Assembly: GCA_037443425.1 (NCBI GenBank)
Contig: JBBIOI010000172.1
Coordinates: forward strand, 1-5,401
Length of the DNA: 5,401 nucleotides
Source: JBBIOI01 sp037443425
GTDB lineage: Bacteria > Desulfobacterota > BSN033 > UBA1163
Direction: 5' to 3'
A model generated the notes under the pieces. That model saw only the letters and a program-made list of their open reading frames with translations, had not been told where the DNA came from and searched no databases. Positions 4,557-5,401 of the stretch are shown piece after piece (within the stretch, counting starts at the first letter, position 1; every line of letters starts with the position of its first letter). Both the position numbers and the translations under genes were made by a program.

Positions 4557-5401
4557 ATGAAAATCCAGCAGATTTACCTCGATTTTAATGCAAGTACTCC
4601 AATTGCTCCGGAAGTTGCGGAGGCAATGAAGCCTTTCCTGTCAAAACATTTCGGTAATCCATCAAGTCTTCACTGGGCAGGCATTCCAGCTAAAGAAATA
4701 ATAGAGAATGCCCGCAAACAGGTTGCGGATCTTCTCGGATGTGGCCCAACTGAAATAGTCTTTACAAGCGGAGGGAGTGAATCCAATAACCATGCTATTA
4801 AAGGGGTTTTCTTTGCATTAAAAGAGAAAGGTAATCATATTATCACCACTCAGATTGAGCACCCTGCAGTTATTAATTCTTGCAGGTTTCTTGAAAAGAT
4901 TGGAGCAGAGGTCACATATATTGGTGTGGATCAATATGGGAGAGTAGATTCTGGAGAGATTGAGAAAGCCATTACTTCAAAGACAATTCTCATTAGCGTG
5001 ATGCATGCCAATAATGAAGCGGGAACAATACAACCGATTGAAGAGATCTCAAAGATCGCAAAAAAATATGGCATCCTTTTTCACACGGATGCGGCTCAAT
5101 CGGTTGGGAAGATTGAGACCAAAATAGATAAGTTAGGGGTCGATCTATTATCCATCGCCGGTCATAAACTCTATACCCCTAAAGGGGTAGGCGCTTTATA
5201 TATCCGCGGGGGAACAACTATCGAACCCCTCATCCACGGTGCAGGTCATGAATCAGGCAGAAGGGCAGGAACTGAAAATGTCCTTTTAATTGTTGGGCTC
5301 GGAAAGGCCTGTGAAATTGCAAGAGAATATGTAGATGATGAAGGAATTCGTAATTTAAGAGATCATTTTTGGAATCTACTTGACGAAAATTTTGGTAATA
5401 A
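4557..5401 (+). CDS. Cysteine desulfurase, NifS/IscS class, 3' end outside window
   Basis: A PLP-dependent, fold-type I enzyme that removes sulfur from cysteine for Fe-S cluster or thiocofactor assembly. The first 281 codons are present and open to the right edge. Hallmarks are YLDFNASTP near the start, the cofactor-phosphate loop TSGGSESNN, H102 in IEHPAV (stacks on PLP), N153 in MHANNEAGTIQP, D178 and Q181 in HTDAAQSVGKI, and the PLP-linking lysine K204 in SIAGHKLYTPKGVGALY. GAGHESGRRAGTENV follows, typical of class I enzymes. About 100 residues with the catalytic-cysteine loop are missing, so IscS, NifS and other paralogues cannot be told apart and activity cannot be confirmed. No IscR or IscU gene is seen in the window. 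The gene is next to the Fe-S membrane protein, suggesting cluster or sulfur supply to it. Confidence 0.92.
   Translation, partial: MKIQQIYLDFNASTPIAPEVAEAMKPFLSKHFGNPSSLHWAGIPAKEIIENARKQVADLLGCGPTEIVFTSGGSESNNHAIKGVFFALKEKGNHIITTQIEHPAVINSCRFLEKIGAEVTYIGVDQYGRVDSGEIEKAITSKTILISVMHANNEAGTIQPIEEISKIAKKYGILFHTDAAQSVGKIETKIDKLGVDLLSIAGHKLYTPKGVGALYIRGGTTIEPLIHGAGHESGRRAGTENVLLIVGLGKACEIAREYVDDEGIRNLRDHFWNLLDENFGN

Overview
The window is a chromosomal segment from a moderately AT-rich bacterium. Three things suggest an anaerobic or microaerophilic Gram-negative lineage: a two-component pair of the CusR/CusS type, an Fe-S protein of the NapH/MauN type, and an intergenic palindromic repeat ending in GTCATT...AATGAC. 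That repeat resembles elements common in Desulfobacterota, Nitrospirota and related groups. The taxonomic placement is inference from family resemblance only.

Layout, all genes on the + strand. (1) Positions 1-2026 hold an OmpR/PhoB-type response regulator, cut by the left edge, and a membrane histidine kinase overlapping its end by 23 bases. (2) Positions 2027-2539 are a 513-base stretch without a gene. It contains a long imperfect GC-rich hairpin, an AT-rich segment with a plausible promoter, and a probable MITE-like element of about 244 bp with 18/19-bp terminal inverted repeats. A GTCATT-type palindromic repeat lies inside that element. (3) Positions 2540-3453 hold a two-gene module: a small DUF6922-like protein and an AbiEii-type nucleotidyltransferase, overlapping by 43 bases, which is typical of a toxin-antitoxin or abortive-infection pair. 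(4) Positions 3571-3864 are the C-terminal half of a thioredoxin-fold (TlpA/redoxin-like) protein with no CxxC active site and no convincing start, probably a remnant. (5) From 3870 to the right edge are a polytopic 4Fe-4S protein and a NifS/IscS-class cysteine desulfurase, the latter cut by the right edge.

The redoxin remnant, the Fe-S protein and the desulfurase are packed like an operon: the ribosome binding sites of the last two overlap the stop codons of the gene before. This suggests a redox and sulfur-mobilisation unit. The two-gene module sits between a MITE-like element on its left and a 5'-truncated gene on its right, so it looks like an accessory insertion into an older locus. No complete novel system is evident. 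The most interesting points are the toxin-antitoxin-like module, the nested repeat beside its start codon, and the truncated redoxin.
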